Of a stretch of DNA of 64,000 nucleotides, positions 53,310 through 61,489 are shown piece by piece. How positions within the stretch are numbered: position 1 is the stretch's first letter; each line of letters begins with the position of its first letter. A program made the position numbers and the translations under genes. Under the pieces are notes generated by a model. The model worked only from the letters and a program-made list of their open reading frames with translations. It was not told where the DNA came from and did no database searches. This stretch comes from Sporomusaceae bacterium (lineage in GTDB: Bacteria > Bacillota > Negativicutes > Sporomusales > UBA7701), in assembly GCA_031460455.1 (NCBI GenBank), contig JAVKTQ010000001.1, positions 186,001 through 250,000 on the forward strand. Reading direction: 5' to 3'.

Positions 53310-53717
53310 ATGGAAAGCATGACTTTGAAATGCCCGGTGTCCGTCAAAGCCAAAGTCACCGAGCAGCTCAAGGGCCAGATGGCGGCCGAGATCCAGGACG
53401 CCATCCAAAAAGCCGATATGGAGCTGCAACAGATCGAATTCCACGCCAAGCGCGTCCTGACCGAGCAGGCCAGGGTTGACGCCCAGGGACTCACCATGCT
53501 GCGCCAGCAGATCGACGCCGAGAAGGCCAAGCGGGTCGAATTCAAGACCCACATGACCGAAAAGCTCAAGGAAACGGCGGCCCTCGAAATCGGCGCGGAA
53601 ATCGTCCAGGGCACCATGGAAAGAACGATCACGGTCAGCGTCGGCGACAACCTGCATGAAATAATGGCTGCCGAGATTTTGCTCGAAGACGGCAAAATCA
53701 TCGCTTTTCGCTCTTAG
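53310..53717 (+). CDS. ylqD: YlqD-family protein
   Basis: A protein of 135 residues with a central Gln/Glu/Lys/Arg-rich helical stretch (about 15-95) that is likely coiled coil, then a short beta-like C-terminal part (TITVSVGDNLHEIM, EILLEDGKIIAFRS). Function unknown; the family is fixed in the khpA-ylqD-rimM order of Firmicutes. ATG 53310 follows AAAAGGTG. Confidence 0.85.
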   Translation: MESMTLKCPVSVKAKVTEQLKGQMAAEIQDAIQKADMELQQIEFHAKRVLTEQARVDAQGLTMLRQQIDAEKAKRVEFKTHMTEKLKETAALEIGAEIVQGTMERTITVSVGDNLHEIMAAEILLEDGKIIAFRS

Positions 53718-53719
53718 CC

Positions 53720-54223
53720 ATGACTGACGCGAAACTCATAGCAATAGGCAAGGCAGTTGCCCCGCACGGCGTGCGGGGTGACGTTCGTGTTGTCCCGCTG
53801 ACCGATTTCCCCGACCGCTTCCGGTCGATGAAGAAAGTCCAGTTCGAGGACGGCCGTACCCTCGACATCGAGAGCGTCAAATACCACAACCAGTACATCC
53901 ACATAAAATTCCGCGGCATCGACGACCGCGACGCCGCCCAAACCCTAAAAGGCAAGCTGCTCATGGTCGGCCGCGCCGACCTTGTCAAGCTGCCTGAAGG
54001 CCACTATTACATCTTCGACATCATCGGCCTCAGCGTCTTCGACGAAGCCGGCGTCAGCCTAGGCACCGTCACCGACGTCCTGCCCACCGGCGCCAACGAC
54101 GTCTACATCACCGAACGGGAGGGCCAAAAACCCCTCCTCATCCCCGCCATCAAGGACGTCGTTAAAGAGATCGACATCCCCGGCGGCAAGATGACAGTAA
54201 GATTGCAGGAAGAATGGGATTGA
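53720..54223 (+). CDS. rimM: Ribosome maturation factor RimM
   Basis: Binds S19 and promotes 30S head assembly. It has 167 residues: N-terminal RimM domain beginning [18 protein letters not shown] and a C-terminal PRC-barrel (about 95-165; [16 protein letters not shown]...IPAIKDVV). It starts two bases after ylqD and is followed by trmD one base after its stop. Confidence 0.96.
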   Translation: MTDAKLIAIGKAVAPHGVRGDVRVVPLTDFPDRFRSMKKVQFEDGRTLDIESVKYHNQYIHIKFRGIDDRDAAQTLKGKLLMVGRADLVKLPEGHYYIFDIIGLSVFDEAGVSLGTVTDVLPTGANDVYITEREGQKPLLIPAIKDVVKEIDIPGGKMTVRLQEEWD

Positions 54224-54224
54224 C

Positions 54225-54968
54225 ATGCGCATCGACATTGTCTCGCTCTTCCCCGAGATGTTCGCCGGCCCGCTCGGCCACAGCATCATCAAACGGGCCT
54301 GCGACGCCGGCCACCTGACCATCGGCGTCACCAACCCCCGCGACTTCGCCTTCGACAAGCATCGCATCGTCGACGACTACCCCTTCGGCGGCGGCTCGGG
54401 CATGGTCATGAAGCCCGATCCGCTGTTCCTGGCGGTCGAAAGCCTCACCGGCGACGACAGCGGGCGGCGGCGCGTCATCCTGCTCTGTCCGGGCGGCAGC
54501 CGCTTCGACCAGACCAAGGTGCGCGAACTCGCCGGCTACGACCACCTCGTCCTCGTCTGCGGGCACTACGAAGGCGTCGACGAGCGGGTCAAAGAGCATC
54601 TCGTCGACGAAGCAATCTCCATCGGCGACTATGTCCTCACCGGCGGCGAACTGCCGGCAATGGTCATCGCCGATGCCGTCGCCCGCATGATCCCCGGCGT
54701 CCTCGGCGCGTCCGACGCCGCCGAGCACGACTCCTTCGCCGGCGGCCTCCTAGAATACCCGCAATACACGCGGCCCCGCGAATTCAGAGGCTGGGAAGTC
54801 CCCGAGATACTTGTCTCCGGCGACCACGCCAAAATCGCCCGCTGGCGCCGCAAGGAATCGCTCAGGCGGACCCTGGCCGTCCGGCCCGACCTCTTGGACG
54901 AAATCGAGCTCGAAGGCATGGACGCCGTCCTGCTGAAAGAAATCCTCGCCGAGCGGGAGGGAGGCTGA
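54225..54968 (+). CDS. trmD: tRNA (guanine37-N1)-methyltransferase
   Basis: SPOUT-class methyltransferase that makes m1G37 and prevents frameshifting. The protein has 247 residues, starting [28 protein letters not shown] and the knot region [11 protein letters not shown] and [14 protein letters not shown] are clear. Overlaps or abuts both neighbours in the operon. Confidence 0.97.
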   Translation: MRIDIVSLFPEMFAGPLGHSIIKRACDAGHLTIGVTNPRDFAFDKHRIVDDYPFGGGSGMVMKPDPLFLAVESLTGDDSGRRRVILLCPGGSRFDQTKVRELAGYDHLVLVCGHYEGVDERVKEHLVDEAISIGDYVLTGGELPAMVIADAVARMIPGVLGASDAAEHDSFAGGLLEYPQYTRPREFRGWEVPEILVSGDHAKIARWRRKESLRRTLAVRPDLLDEIELEGMDAVLLKEILAEREGG

Positions 54969-54969
54969 C

Positions 54970-55560
54970 ATGGCCGCCCCCGTATACATTGGCCTCGTCC
55001 ATTACCCCATATATAACAAGAACGGCGAAACGGTCGCCACCGCCATCACCAACTTCGATATCCACGACATCGCCCGCACCGCGCGGACCTACGATGTCGC
55101 CCGCTACTTCGTCATCCACCCCCACGACAGCCAGGCCGACCTGGCGCGCGACATCCTCGCCTACTGGCGGGACGGCTATGGCGGCGAATACAACCCCGAC
55201 CGGCGCGAAGCCCTGTCGGTGCTGGACATCGTCCCCGACATCCCTGCAGCCGTCGCGGCAATAACCGCCGAAACCGGGCGGCCCCCCGTCATCGTCACCA
55301 CCGACGCCCGCCGCTACGCCAACACCGTCAGCTACGTCGGCCTCCGCGCCCGACTTCAGGATGACGACCGGCCGTGCCTGCTGCTCTTCGGCACCGGCTG
55401 GGGCATCGACAAGCAAGTGATGGCCAGCTTCGACCACATCCTCGAACCCATCTGGGGCCGGGGCGAATACAACCATCTGCCCGTCAGGGCCGCGGTCGCC
55501 ATCATCCTCGACCGCCTGCTCGGCGCCGCCTGGTGGGATAACGGCGGCCAAAGGGAATAA
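54970..55560 (+). CDS. SPOUT-like RNA methyltransferase (Methyltrn_RNA_4 family)
   Basis: It has 196 residues. PVYIGLVHYPIYNKNGETVATAITN is the family start, and LLFGTGWGIDKQVM plus EPIWGRGEYNHLPVRAAVAIILDRL form the C-terminal cofactor knot. Found directly after trmD in many Firmicutes; the target nucleotide is unknown. ATG lies one base after the trmD stop. Confidence 0.88.
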   Translation: MAAPVYIGLVHYPIYNKNGETVATAITNFDIHDIARTARTYDVARYFVIHPHDSQADLARDILAYWRDGYGGEYNPDRREALSVLDIVPDIPAAVAAITAETGRPPVIVTTDARRYANTVSYVGLRARLQDDDRPCLLLFGTGWGIDKQVMASFDHILEPIWGRGEYNHLPVRAAVAIILDRLLGAAWWDNGGQRE

Positions 55561-55563
55561 TTG

Positions 55564-55592
55564 TTGTCAATTCGGCAAACATATGTTATAAT
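55564..55592 (+). promoter_or_regulatory. Sigma-A promoter of rplS
   Basis: TTGTCA (55564-55569), 17-bp spacer, TATAAT (55587-55592); it gives rplS its own transcript with a leader of about 60 nt. Confidence 0.8.
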
Positions 55593-55659
55593 CCACTGTG
55601 TAAAACGGACGGTCCGCTGCCCGCTGCGGCATGAACGTCTAGTATGAGGAGGAACCCCC

Positions 55660-56001
55660 TTGGACATTATCAAAGCACTCGAACAGGAACAAATGCGCAG
55701 CGACATCCCGGTATTCAATCCCGGCGACACCGTCCGCGTCCACGTAAAAGTCGTGGAAGGCACCCGTGAGCGTATTCAGGTTTTCGAAGGCGCCGTCATT
55801 AGGCGTCAGGGCAGCGGTGCCCGCGAAACCTTCACCGTCCGCCGCATCTCTTACGGCGTCGGCGTAGAACGCACCTTTCCCGTCCACTCGCCGCGCGTCG
55901 AGAAAATCGAAGTGGCGCGCCGCGGCGTCGTACGCAGGGCCAAGCTCTACTACCTGCGCAACCTGACCGGTAAAGCGGCCAGAATCAAGGAAAAACGCTA
56001 G
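55660..56001 (+). CDS. rplS: 50S ribosomal protein L19
   Basis: It has 113 residues, with [13 protein letters not shown] at the start, [15 protein letters not shown] and the basic C-terminal [24 protein letters not shown] start at 55660 follows GAGGAGG. Terminator at 56009. Confidence 0.97.
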   Translation: MDIIKALEQEQMRSDIPVFNPGDTVRVHVKVVEGTRERIQVFEGAVIRRQGSGARETFTVRRISYGVGVERTFPVHSPRVEKIEVARRGVVRRAKLYYLRNLTGKAARIKEKR

Positions 56002-56008
56002 CGAAAAT

Positions 56009-56031
56009 GGGACTGGCAGCAGTCCCTTTTT
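56009..56031 (+). terminator. Terminator after rplS
   Basis: Stem GGGACTG/CAGTCCC, loop GCAG, then TTTTTC. Confidence 0.88.
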
Positions 56032-56107
56032 CTTCATCCCCTGGCTTCCGCCCACACCCCTAAACTTGGCGAAAGCCAGGTTTTCCAATCGGCAGGGAGG
56101 TATACCG

Positions 56108-56632
56108 TTGAAAACTTCTCTCGGCGAAGAAATCAAGGATTGGGTAATATCAATCCTGATTGCCGTAGTCCTGGCCTTCTTCATCCGCTATTTCATCGTC
56201 GAACTTTACATGGTCGAGGGACCGTCGATGCGTCCGACCCTCGTGAACGGCGAACGGCTGGTCGTCAATAAATTCCTCTACCGCTTCAAAACCCCCGAGC
56301 GGGGCGAAATCGTCGTCTTCCGCTACCCGCGCGACCCCAGCCGCGACTTTATCAAGCGCGTCATCGGCGTGCCGGGCGACACTATTGAAATCAAGGAAGG
56401 CCGGGTGTTTCTCAACGGCCAGCTGCAGAACGAGACCTATATACTCGAAAAAACCAGGGGCTCGTTCGCGATGGTTACCGTGCCGGCAGGCCACATTTTT
56501 GTAATGGGCGACAACCGCAACAACTCGGAAGACAGCCGGTTTCGCGACGTTGGGTTTGTGAGCAACGAGCTGATAAAAGGCAAGGCAGTGTTCGTCTTCT
56601 GGCCGATGGAACACCTTAAATCCCTACCCTAA
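56108..56632 (+). CDS. lepB: Signal peptidase I
   Basis: Cleaves signal peptides at the outer face of the cytoplasmic membrane. The protein has 174 residues with one N-terminal membrane helix (about 12-31), the catalytic serine S40 in VEGPSMRPTL and lysine K83 in RDFIKRVIGVPGD, then MGDNRNNSEDSR. A TTG start at 56108 follows GGGAGG; an in-frame codon at 56066 would overlap that signal. Confidence 0.95.
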   Translation: MKTSLGEEIKDWVISILIAVVLAFFIRYFIVELYMVEGPSMRPTLVNGERLVVNKFLYRFKTPERGEIVVFRYPRDPSRDFIKRVIGVPGDTIEIKEGRVFLNGQLQNETYILEKTRGSFAMVTVPAGHIFVMGDNRNNSEDSRFRDVGFVSNELIKGKAVFVFWPMEHLKSLP

Positions 56633-56742
56633 ACCATCTGACATTGGCGTGCATTCTCTGGCATTTTCTCGTACACTAGCTGACATTTTTTTCGAACATC
56701 CACCCTGACAATTCTTTGACATGGGTTGTGAAGTATAAGACA
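56633..56742. repeat. Cluster of CTGACATT-like motifs at a strand-composition switch
   Basis: Five related words occur in this 110-bp gap: CTGACATT (56638), CTGGCATT (56658), CTGACATT (56680), CTGACAATT (56705) and TTGACAT (56716), at roughly 20, 22, 25 and 11 bp spacing. The gap coincides with a change from C-rich to G-rich + strand. No terminator or obvious promoter was seen. Confidence 0.5.
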
Positions 56743-57600
56743 ATGCATATCAACTGGTTTCCCGGCCACATGGCCAAAGCCCAGCGGATGATCCGCGAAC
56801 AACTCAAACTGGTGGACGTGGCTATCGAGCTGCTGGACGCCCGCATCCCGGCCGCCAGCGCCAACCCGGTCATAGACGAGGTGGTCGGCGACAAGCCGCG
56901 GGTGGTAGTGCTTAATAAGGCTGACCTGGCCGATCCGGATGGGACGGAGCGGTGGTTGGCCTTTTTCCGCGCCCAGGGCCGGGAGGGAATCGCGGTGGAA
57001 TCGCTGGGCGGCGGCGGCACGAAACAGCTCGCCACGAGGGTGGAGAAGGCGGCGGCGCCGATGCTGGCCAGACTGGCCGCCAAAGGCATCAGGCCGCGGG
57101 CGGTGCGGGCGATGATTCTCGGTATCCCGAATGTCGGCAAGTCGTCGCTGATTAACCGCCTGCTGGGTACGGCGACGGCGCGGACAGGCGACAAACCGGG
57201 CGTCACCCGCGGGCAGCAGTGGCTGAAGATCGGCCGCAATCTCGAACTCCTGGATACGCCCGGTGTGCTGTGGCCCAAGCTCGAAGACCAGGAGGCGGCC
57301 TTCCGCCTGGCGGTGACCGGCGCGATCAGCGACGAGGTCTTCGACCGGGAGAAGGTGGTGGCGCTGCTGCTGAACATGCTGCGCAACGATTACCCCGACC
57401 GGCTGGCCGCCCGTTACAACCTGACCGGGTCGCTGCCGGAGGACGGGCTGGAACTGTTGGCGCTTGTCGGGACGAGGCGCGGCTGCCTGAGAAGCGGCGG
57501 CGTCGTCGACTACGAGAAGGCTGGCCGGATCGTGCTGAGCGAGTTCCGCGACGGCAAGCTGGGGCGGTTCACACTCGATCTGCCGCCCGAATTAGGGTAG
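56743..57600 (+). CDS. rbgA: Ribosome biogenesis GTPase RbgA (YlqF)
   Basis: Circularly permuted GTPase required for late 50S assembly, 285 residues. The permuted order is visible: NKADLAD (G4) comes first, then [14 protein letters not shown] (G1) and DTPGVLWP (G3). MHINWFPGHMAKAQRMI is the family N-terminus and sets ATG 56743; the ribosome-binding site is weak. Third codon positions here favour G (CTG, GTG, GCG), in contrast with the C-ending codons of all + strand genes to the left. Confidence 0.95.
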   Translation: MHINWFPGHMAKAQRMIREQLKLVDVAIELLDARIPAASANPVIDEVVGDKPRVVVLNKADLADPDGTERWLAFFRAQGREGIAVESLGGGGTKQLATRVEKAAAPMLARLAAKGIRPRAVRAMILGIPNVGKSSLINRLLGTATARTGDKPGVTRGQQWLKIGRNLELLDTPGVLWPKLEDQEAAFRLAVTGAISDEVFDREKVVALLLNMLRNDYPDRLAARYNLTGSLPEDGLELLALVGTRRGCLRSGGVVDYEKAGRIVLSEFRDGKLGRFTLDLPPELG

Positions 57601-57609
57601 AATGAAGGA

Positions 57610-57635
57610 AGCCGGCTCTGCGAGCCGGCTTTTTT
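57610..57635 (+). terminator. Terminator after rbgA
   Basis: Nine-bp stem AGCCGGCTC/GAGCCGGCT, loop TGC, then a run of T. Confidence 0.9.
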
Positions 57636-57718
57636 ATCGGCAACCGGTCGGCAGGATTTGGGTTGAAGGCCAAGAATACTATTAGGACATATATTTTTCG
57701 CCGTTCGGAGGGAGAGCC

Positions 57719-58510
57719 GTGGCTAACGGTCGGATGACGGTGGCTGAGGCGGCGGCGATGCTGGCCGTCGATGAAGTTGCCCCTGAGACGCTAGATATGC
57801 TGTGCGCCGATCCGCGGGCGGCCGTGGCCAGGCTGGTGGCCCGCTGGCGACGCCGGCGGGAGGCTGCGGCCGCGGAGGAACGCCGCCTCGATAAGCTTTT
57901 TATGTACGAACGGGCGCTCTATGGGCAGGGCCGGATGCTGGTGGCGGGCGTGGACGAAGCCGGCCGGGGGCCGCTTGCCGGCCCGGTGGTGATTGGGGCT
58001 GTTATCCTGCCGCCCGCGTGCCGCCTGCCGGGGCTCGACGATTCGAAGAAGCTGACGGCGGCGGAGCGGGAAGACCTGTATGAGCGCATCAAGGCGTCGG
58101 CGGTGGCGGTGAGCCATGTTGTCGTAGGTGTGGAGGATATCGACCGCATCAATATTTACCAGGCGACCGTCCAGGGCATGTACGCGGCCGTGGCCGGCCT
58201 GGAACCCGCCCCGGAGGCGGTGCTGGTGGATGCGGTGCCGCTGAAGTTTCTTGCCGTGCCTCACCAGGCGATCATCGACGGCGACGCGCTGAGCGCGTCG
58301 ATCGCCGCCGCTTCGGTAATCGCCAAGGTGGAGCGCGACCGGATTATGGCCGCCCTCGACGCGGAGTATCCCGGCTACGGGTTTGCCCGCCACAAGGGCT
58401 ACGGCACGCCGGAGCATCTCGCGGCCCTGCGCAGAGTCGGTCCGTGCGCCATCCACCGGCGGAGTTTCGCGCCGGTAAGAGGGGAGGGGAGTCTATTTGA
58501 TGAAGATTAA
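57719..58510 (+). CDS. rnhB: Ribonuclease HII
   Basis: Removes ribonucleotides and RNA-DNA hybrids. The protein has 263 residues, with the ~75-residue N-terminal extension usual in Firmicutes, then the catalytic domain: GVDEAGRGPLAGPVV, DDSKKLT, and VDAVPLKF/ SVIAKVERDR. GTG 57719 follows GGAGGGAGAG. It overlaps the next gene by 11 bases. Confidence 0.95.
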   Translation: MANGRMTVAEAAAMLAVDEVAPETLDMLCADPRAAVARLVARWRRRREAAAAEERRLDKLFMYERALYGQGRMLVAGVDEAGRGPLAGPVVIGAVILPPACRLPGLDDSKKLTAAEREDLYERIKASAVAVSHVVVGVEDIDRINIYQATVQGMYAAVAGLEPAPEAVLVDAVPLKFLAVPHQAIIDGDALSASIAAASVIAKVERDRIMAALDAEYPGYGFARHKGYGTPEHLAALRRVGPCAIHRRSFAPVRGEGSLFDED

Positions 58511-59651
58511 TGCCGGTTTGCCGGTCGACCCGGCTGCGACCGCCTCGATCAGCGGCCAGGCCGAAGCGACGAACGGGCCGGCGGCGTCTTCGCAGGCGGC
58601 TCTCCGCAGCACGGTCGAACTGATTGCGGACGGCAACATCAAAATGCTTCTCGACGCCCTCGGCAAGACGCTGGGGGAGTTTAACAAGCTTGCGGGGGAA
58701 CTGCCTGCGGAGGCGGCCAAGGAGGCGCAGAACCTCGGCCGCGCCGCGATGGGGGCGGATACTGTCGTGCAGCGCGGTTTGGCGGCGATGGTGCGCGGGG
58801 CGCGGAGCGGCGGGGAAACGACGGCCGCTTTCGCGCAGACGATGGCCGATGCGGCGCTTTTGAGCAAGGCTTTTCCGGAAGGCCTCATGCCGGAGACGGC
58901 GGCGGCGGCGACGGTCTTTGCCCGCGCCCTCGGCGAGAGCGGCGATTTGACCGCTCGGCTGATGACGCTGGTTCGCCAGCTGATCGCAACTCCGGAGGAC
59001 GAGACGACGCCGCTCGCGCTGGCCAAGGCGCTGCTGGCCGAGCTTCCTGAGGATATCAAGGCGCCGGCCGTGCGGGCGCAAATCGAAAAGGCGGCCGCGG
59101 CGCTCAGCCGCTCGATCCCGGATACGGTGCGCCAGGCGGCGGCTCTCCACAGCCTGCCTGAGCTTCAGGAGGCGCTGGTGTGGCAGAAGGTCGCCGACAG
59201 CCTGCCGTGGCTGAAGATGCCGACGGAGACGCTGGAGCAGGCGAGCCGGACGCTGCGGGAAATGGCTGGCGCGATTAATTCGTCCAAGCAATCGGCCGCA
59301 GATACGCCGGGCGGGCAGAAGGTCCTGGTGATCACCATGCCGGTGTTTTTTGCGGACGGGCGCGCTTATCCGGCGTATATTCATATTTCCCGCGACCGGG
59401 AGCAGGCGGATAATCCCGCGGCGCCGGTGCGGGAGACGTGGCTGAGGATGTGCGTTGCCACCGATAACCTTGGGGTGGTGGATATGGTTTTTCACCTCCG
59501 CGGCGAGCAGCAGCTAAGCATTCGCGTGACGTTCTCGAACCGCGAGGCCGGCGAGGAGTTCCGCGGCGTGCTGCCCGAGCTGCGCGGCGCACTGGCGGAG
59601 TCCGAGCTGACGGTGGCGGATATCGCCGTTGTGGCCACAACCGAAAAGTAA
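58500..59651 (+). CDS. FliK-like (hook-length control) protein
   Basis: The protein has 383 residues. The first ~250 are Ala-rich helices with little recognisable sequence; the last ~110 (VLVITMPVFFADGRAYPAYIHIS, GVVDMVFHLRGEQQLSIRVTFSN) look like the C-terminal domain of flagellar hook-length control proteins. Its place before a FlhB-like protein supports a link to type III export. The other flagellar genes are absent from the window. ATG 58500 follows GGGGAGGGG and lies inside the rnhB end. Confidence 0.65.
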   Translation: MKINAGLPVDPAATASISGQAEATNGPAASSQAALRSTVELIADGNIKMLLDALGKTLGEFNKLAGELPAEAAKEAQNLGRAAMGADTVVQRGLAAMVRGARSGGETTAAFAQTMADAALLSKAFPEGLMPETAAAATVFARALGESGDLTARLMTLVRQLIATPEDETTPLALAKALLAELPEDIKAPAVRAQIEKAAAALSRSIPDTVRQAAALHSLPELQEALVWQKVADSLPWLKMPTETLEQASRTLREMAGAINSSKQSAADTPGGQKVLVITMPVFFADGRAYPAYIHISRDREQADNPAAPVRETWLRMCVATDNLGVVDMVFHLRGEQQLSIRVTFSNREAGEEFRGVLPELRGALAESELTVADIAVVATTEK

Positions 59652-59666
59652 GCGCCGAGGTGACAT

Positions 59667-59948
59667 ATGGCCGAAACCGACAAGCCCCGCAAGGAAGCGG
59701 TGGCTATCCGATACGACAGCAAGGAAGACAAGGCCCCCAAGGTCGTCGCCAAGGGGGCGGGGCTCGTTGCCGAGCAGATATTGGCCACGGCCGAGAAGCA
59801 TACTGTTCCTGTTTACCGCAATAGAACACTCACATCCATGCTGATGGCGGTGGACCTGGACCGGGAGATTCCGCCCGAGATGTATAAGGCGGTGGCCGAA
59901 GTGCTGGCTTATGTGTACCGTCTTGACCAGAAGCGGCGCAGACGGTAA
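59667..59948 (+). CDS. FlhB C-terminal-like export-switch protein (FhlB/YlqH type)
   Basis: It has 93 residues and corresponds only to the cytoplasmic domain of FlhB/YscU: EAVAIRYDSKEDKAPKVVAKGAG, a helix, then VPVYRNRTLTSMLMAVDLDREIPPEMYKAVAEVLAYVY. The autocleavage NPTH of full FlhB is replaced (no NPTH is seen). Such stand-alone FlhB-like proteins follow rnhB in Firmicutes (YlqH). Role uncertain; it may act as an alternative substrate-specificity switch. Confidence 0.82.
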   Translation: MAETDKPRKEAVAIRYDSKEDKAPKVVAKGAGLVAEQILATAEKHTVPVYRNRTLTSMLMAVDLDREIPPEMYKAVAEVLAYVYRLDQKRRRR

Positions 59949-59962
59949 ACTGGAGGGCTATT

Positions 59963-61027
59963 ATGCGACGGATATTGCTGGAGAACGTCACTTCGGGGAT
60001 GAAGCTGGCCAAACCTCTTTACACGGCGGATGGCAAGATATTGCTCAATGCCGGGCTGGAGATGAAGGACCGCTACATCGGGCGGCTGCGCGCCCTCGAC
60101 GTGACGTATGTGTATATCGAGGACGACCTGACGGCCGATATCGACGTTCCCGATGTGGTCAGCGAACAGGCTCGCGTCGAGGCGGTGGCGAGTGCCAAGC
60201 AGGTGATGGAGCAGATTAAGCTAGGCCGCAAGGTCGACGCCAGCGAGGCGAAGAAGGTCGCCAATACGCTGGTTGACGAGTTGTGCCGCAATCACGGCAC
60301 GCTGGTCAATTTCATCGATATGCGGACCAAGGCCGATTATCTTTTCAACCATTCGGTCAATGTGTGCATTTTGTCGACGCTGACGGGCATCAGCCTGGGC
60401 TTCGACGAGCTGCGCCTGCGCGATCTGGGCGTGGGGGCGCTGCTCCACGACACCGGCAAACTGATGGTGCCGCCGGAGATACTGAGCAAGACCGAGCGGC
60501 TGACCCTCGCCGAGCTTGAGGAGGTGCGCCGGCATGCCGAATACGGCTTCGATATCCTCCGCAAGAACCCCGATGTCAGCCTGATGTCGGCCCACTGCGC
60601 TTTCCAGCATCACGAACGCTTCGACGGCAGCGGCTACCCCCGCGGCCTCAAGGGCAACGAGATCCATCAGTTCGCTCAGATCGTCGCCCTGGCGGACGTG
60701 TACGACGCGCTGACTTCCGATGTCATATACCGCAAGGCGGTGCCTGTCTATGAGGCGCTGGCGATCATCACCAAGGCGGCCGGCATGTATTTCGATCCCG
60801 AGCTTGTCGACCATTTCGCCGGCAATATCGCCCCGTACCCGATCGGGTCGGTGGTGAGGCTGAGCAATAACCACATCGGCGTGGTGGTGGACATGTCGCG
60901 CGAGAGCAAGACCAAGCCGGTGGTGCGGGTGATCGCCGACGCGCAGAAGCAGCGGATGAACAAGATCGTGGAGATCGACCTGTCGAAGAACAGCCAGCTG
61001 TATATCGCCGACGTGGCCGAAAGGTAG
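59963..61027 (+). CDS. HD-GYP domain protein, probable cyclic-di-GMP phosphodiesterase
   Basis: The protein has 354 residues. The N-terminal ~100 residues form the DUF3391-like region (SGMKLAKPLYTADGKILL); the HD domain has HDTGK (from H162) and the GYP part is HHERFDGSGYP (216-226), complete for metal and c-di-GMP binding. No receiver or membrane domain. GGAGGGC precedes the ATG. Downstream of the FliK- and FlhB-like genes it may tie motility to c-di-GMP levels; this is inference. Confidence 0.9.
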   Translation: MRRILLENVTSGMKLAKPLYTADGKILLNAGLEMKDRYIGRLRALDVTYVYIEDDLTADIDVPDVVSEQARVEAVASAKQVMEQIKLGRKVDASEAKKVANTLVDELCRNHGTLVNFIDMRTKADYLFNHSVNVCILSTLTGISLGFDELRLRDLGVGALLHDTGKLMVPPEILSKTERLTLAELEEVRRHAEYGFDILRKNPDVSLMSAHCAFQHHERFDGSGYPRGLKGNEIHQFAQIVALADVYDALTSDVIYRKAVPVYEALAIITKAAGMYFDPELVDHFAGNIAPYPIGSVVRLSNNHIGVVVDMSRESKTKPVVRVIADAQKQRMNKIVEIDLSKNSQLYIADVAER

Positions 61028-61034
61028 GGCGGCG

Positions 61035-61391
61035 ATGGAGCATATCCGCACCGGCAACGCGGGAGAACTGGCGGCCGCCGAACATCTGAAGGCGGCGGGC
61101 TACGCCATCCTGGCCCTGAAGTACCGTGCCCGGCCGGGGGAGGTCGATATCGTGGCCTCCCAGGGCGGGACACTGGTGTTCGCCGAGGTGAAGACGCGGC
61201 GGAGCGGGGCGTACGGCACGCCGGCGGAAGCGGTGACGCGCCGCAAGCAGGGCAAGCTGATGGCGACAGCACTTTGCTATATGAAGCAGCACGGATTATA
61301 TGATAAGCCGATGAGGTTTGATGTTATCGAGGTAATGATGACTGGCCGCGAGGCGAGTATTAATCATATTATCAACGCGTTTGGACGCTGA
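61035..61391 (+). CDS. yraN: UPF0102 protein YraN
   Basis: A small predicted nuclease of 118 residues in the PD-(D/E)xK superfamily: GELAAAEHLKAAGYAIL, then the active-site order E-x-D (GEVDIVA) and FAEVKTRRS. Function unknown; it follows rnhB or nearby genes in most bacteria. Starts seven bases after the HD-GYP gene. A fragment of the dispersed repeat begins near the stop. Confidence 0.9.
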   Translation: MEHIRTGNAGELAAAEHLKAAGYAILALKYRARPGEVDIVASQGGTLVFAEVKTRRSGAYGTPAEAVTRRKQGKLMATALCYMKQHGLYDKPMRFDVIEVMMTGREASINHIINAFGR

Positions 61392-61420
61392 GAAGCCTCA
61401 TCTGCGGCGCGAGGAGAGGG
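61390..61420 (+). repeat. Fragment of the dispersed hairpin repeat
   Basis: GAGAAGCCTCATCTGCGGCG resembles the left arm of the repeat family (AAGCCCCCATCTGCGGCG), overlapping the yraN stop; the right arm is not present. Confidence 0.45.
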
Positions 61421-61489
61421 GCGATGAAGGCAAGTTTATAACCAATTAACATGGATATTTCGCTTGAATTCTTTTTGGAGTGTGTAAAT

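Noticed and set aside
56703-56735. TTGACA...TATAAG as a promoter for rbgA
   Set aside because: Only 12 bp separate the two boxes, too short for sigma-A.
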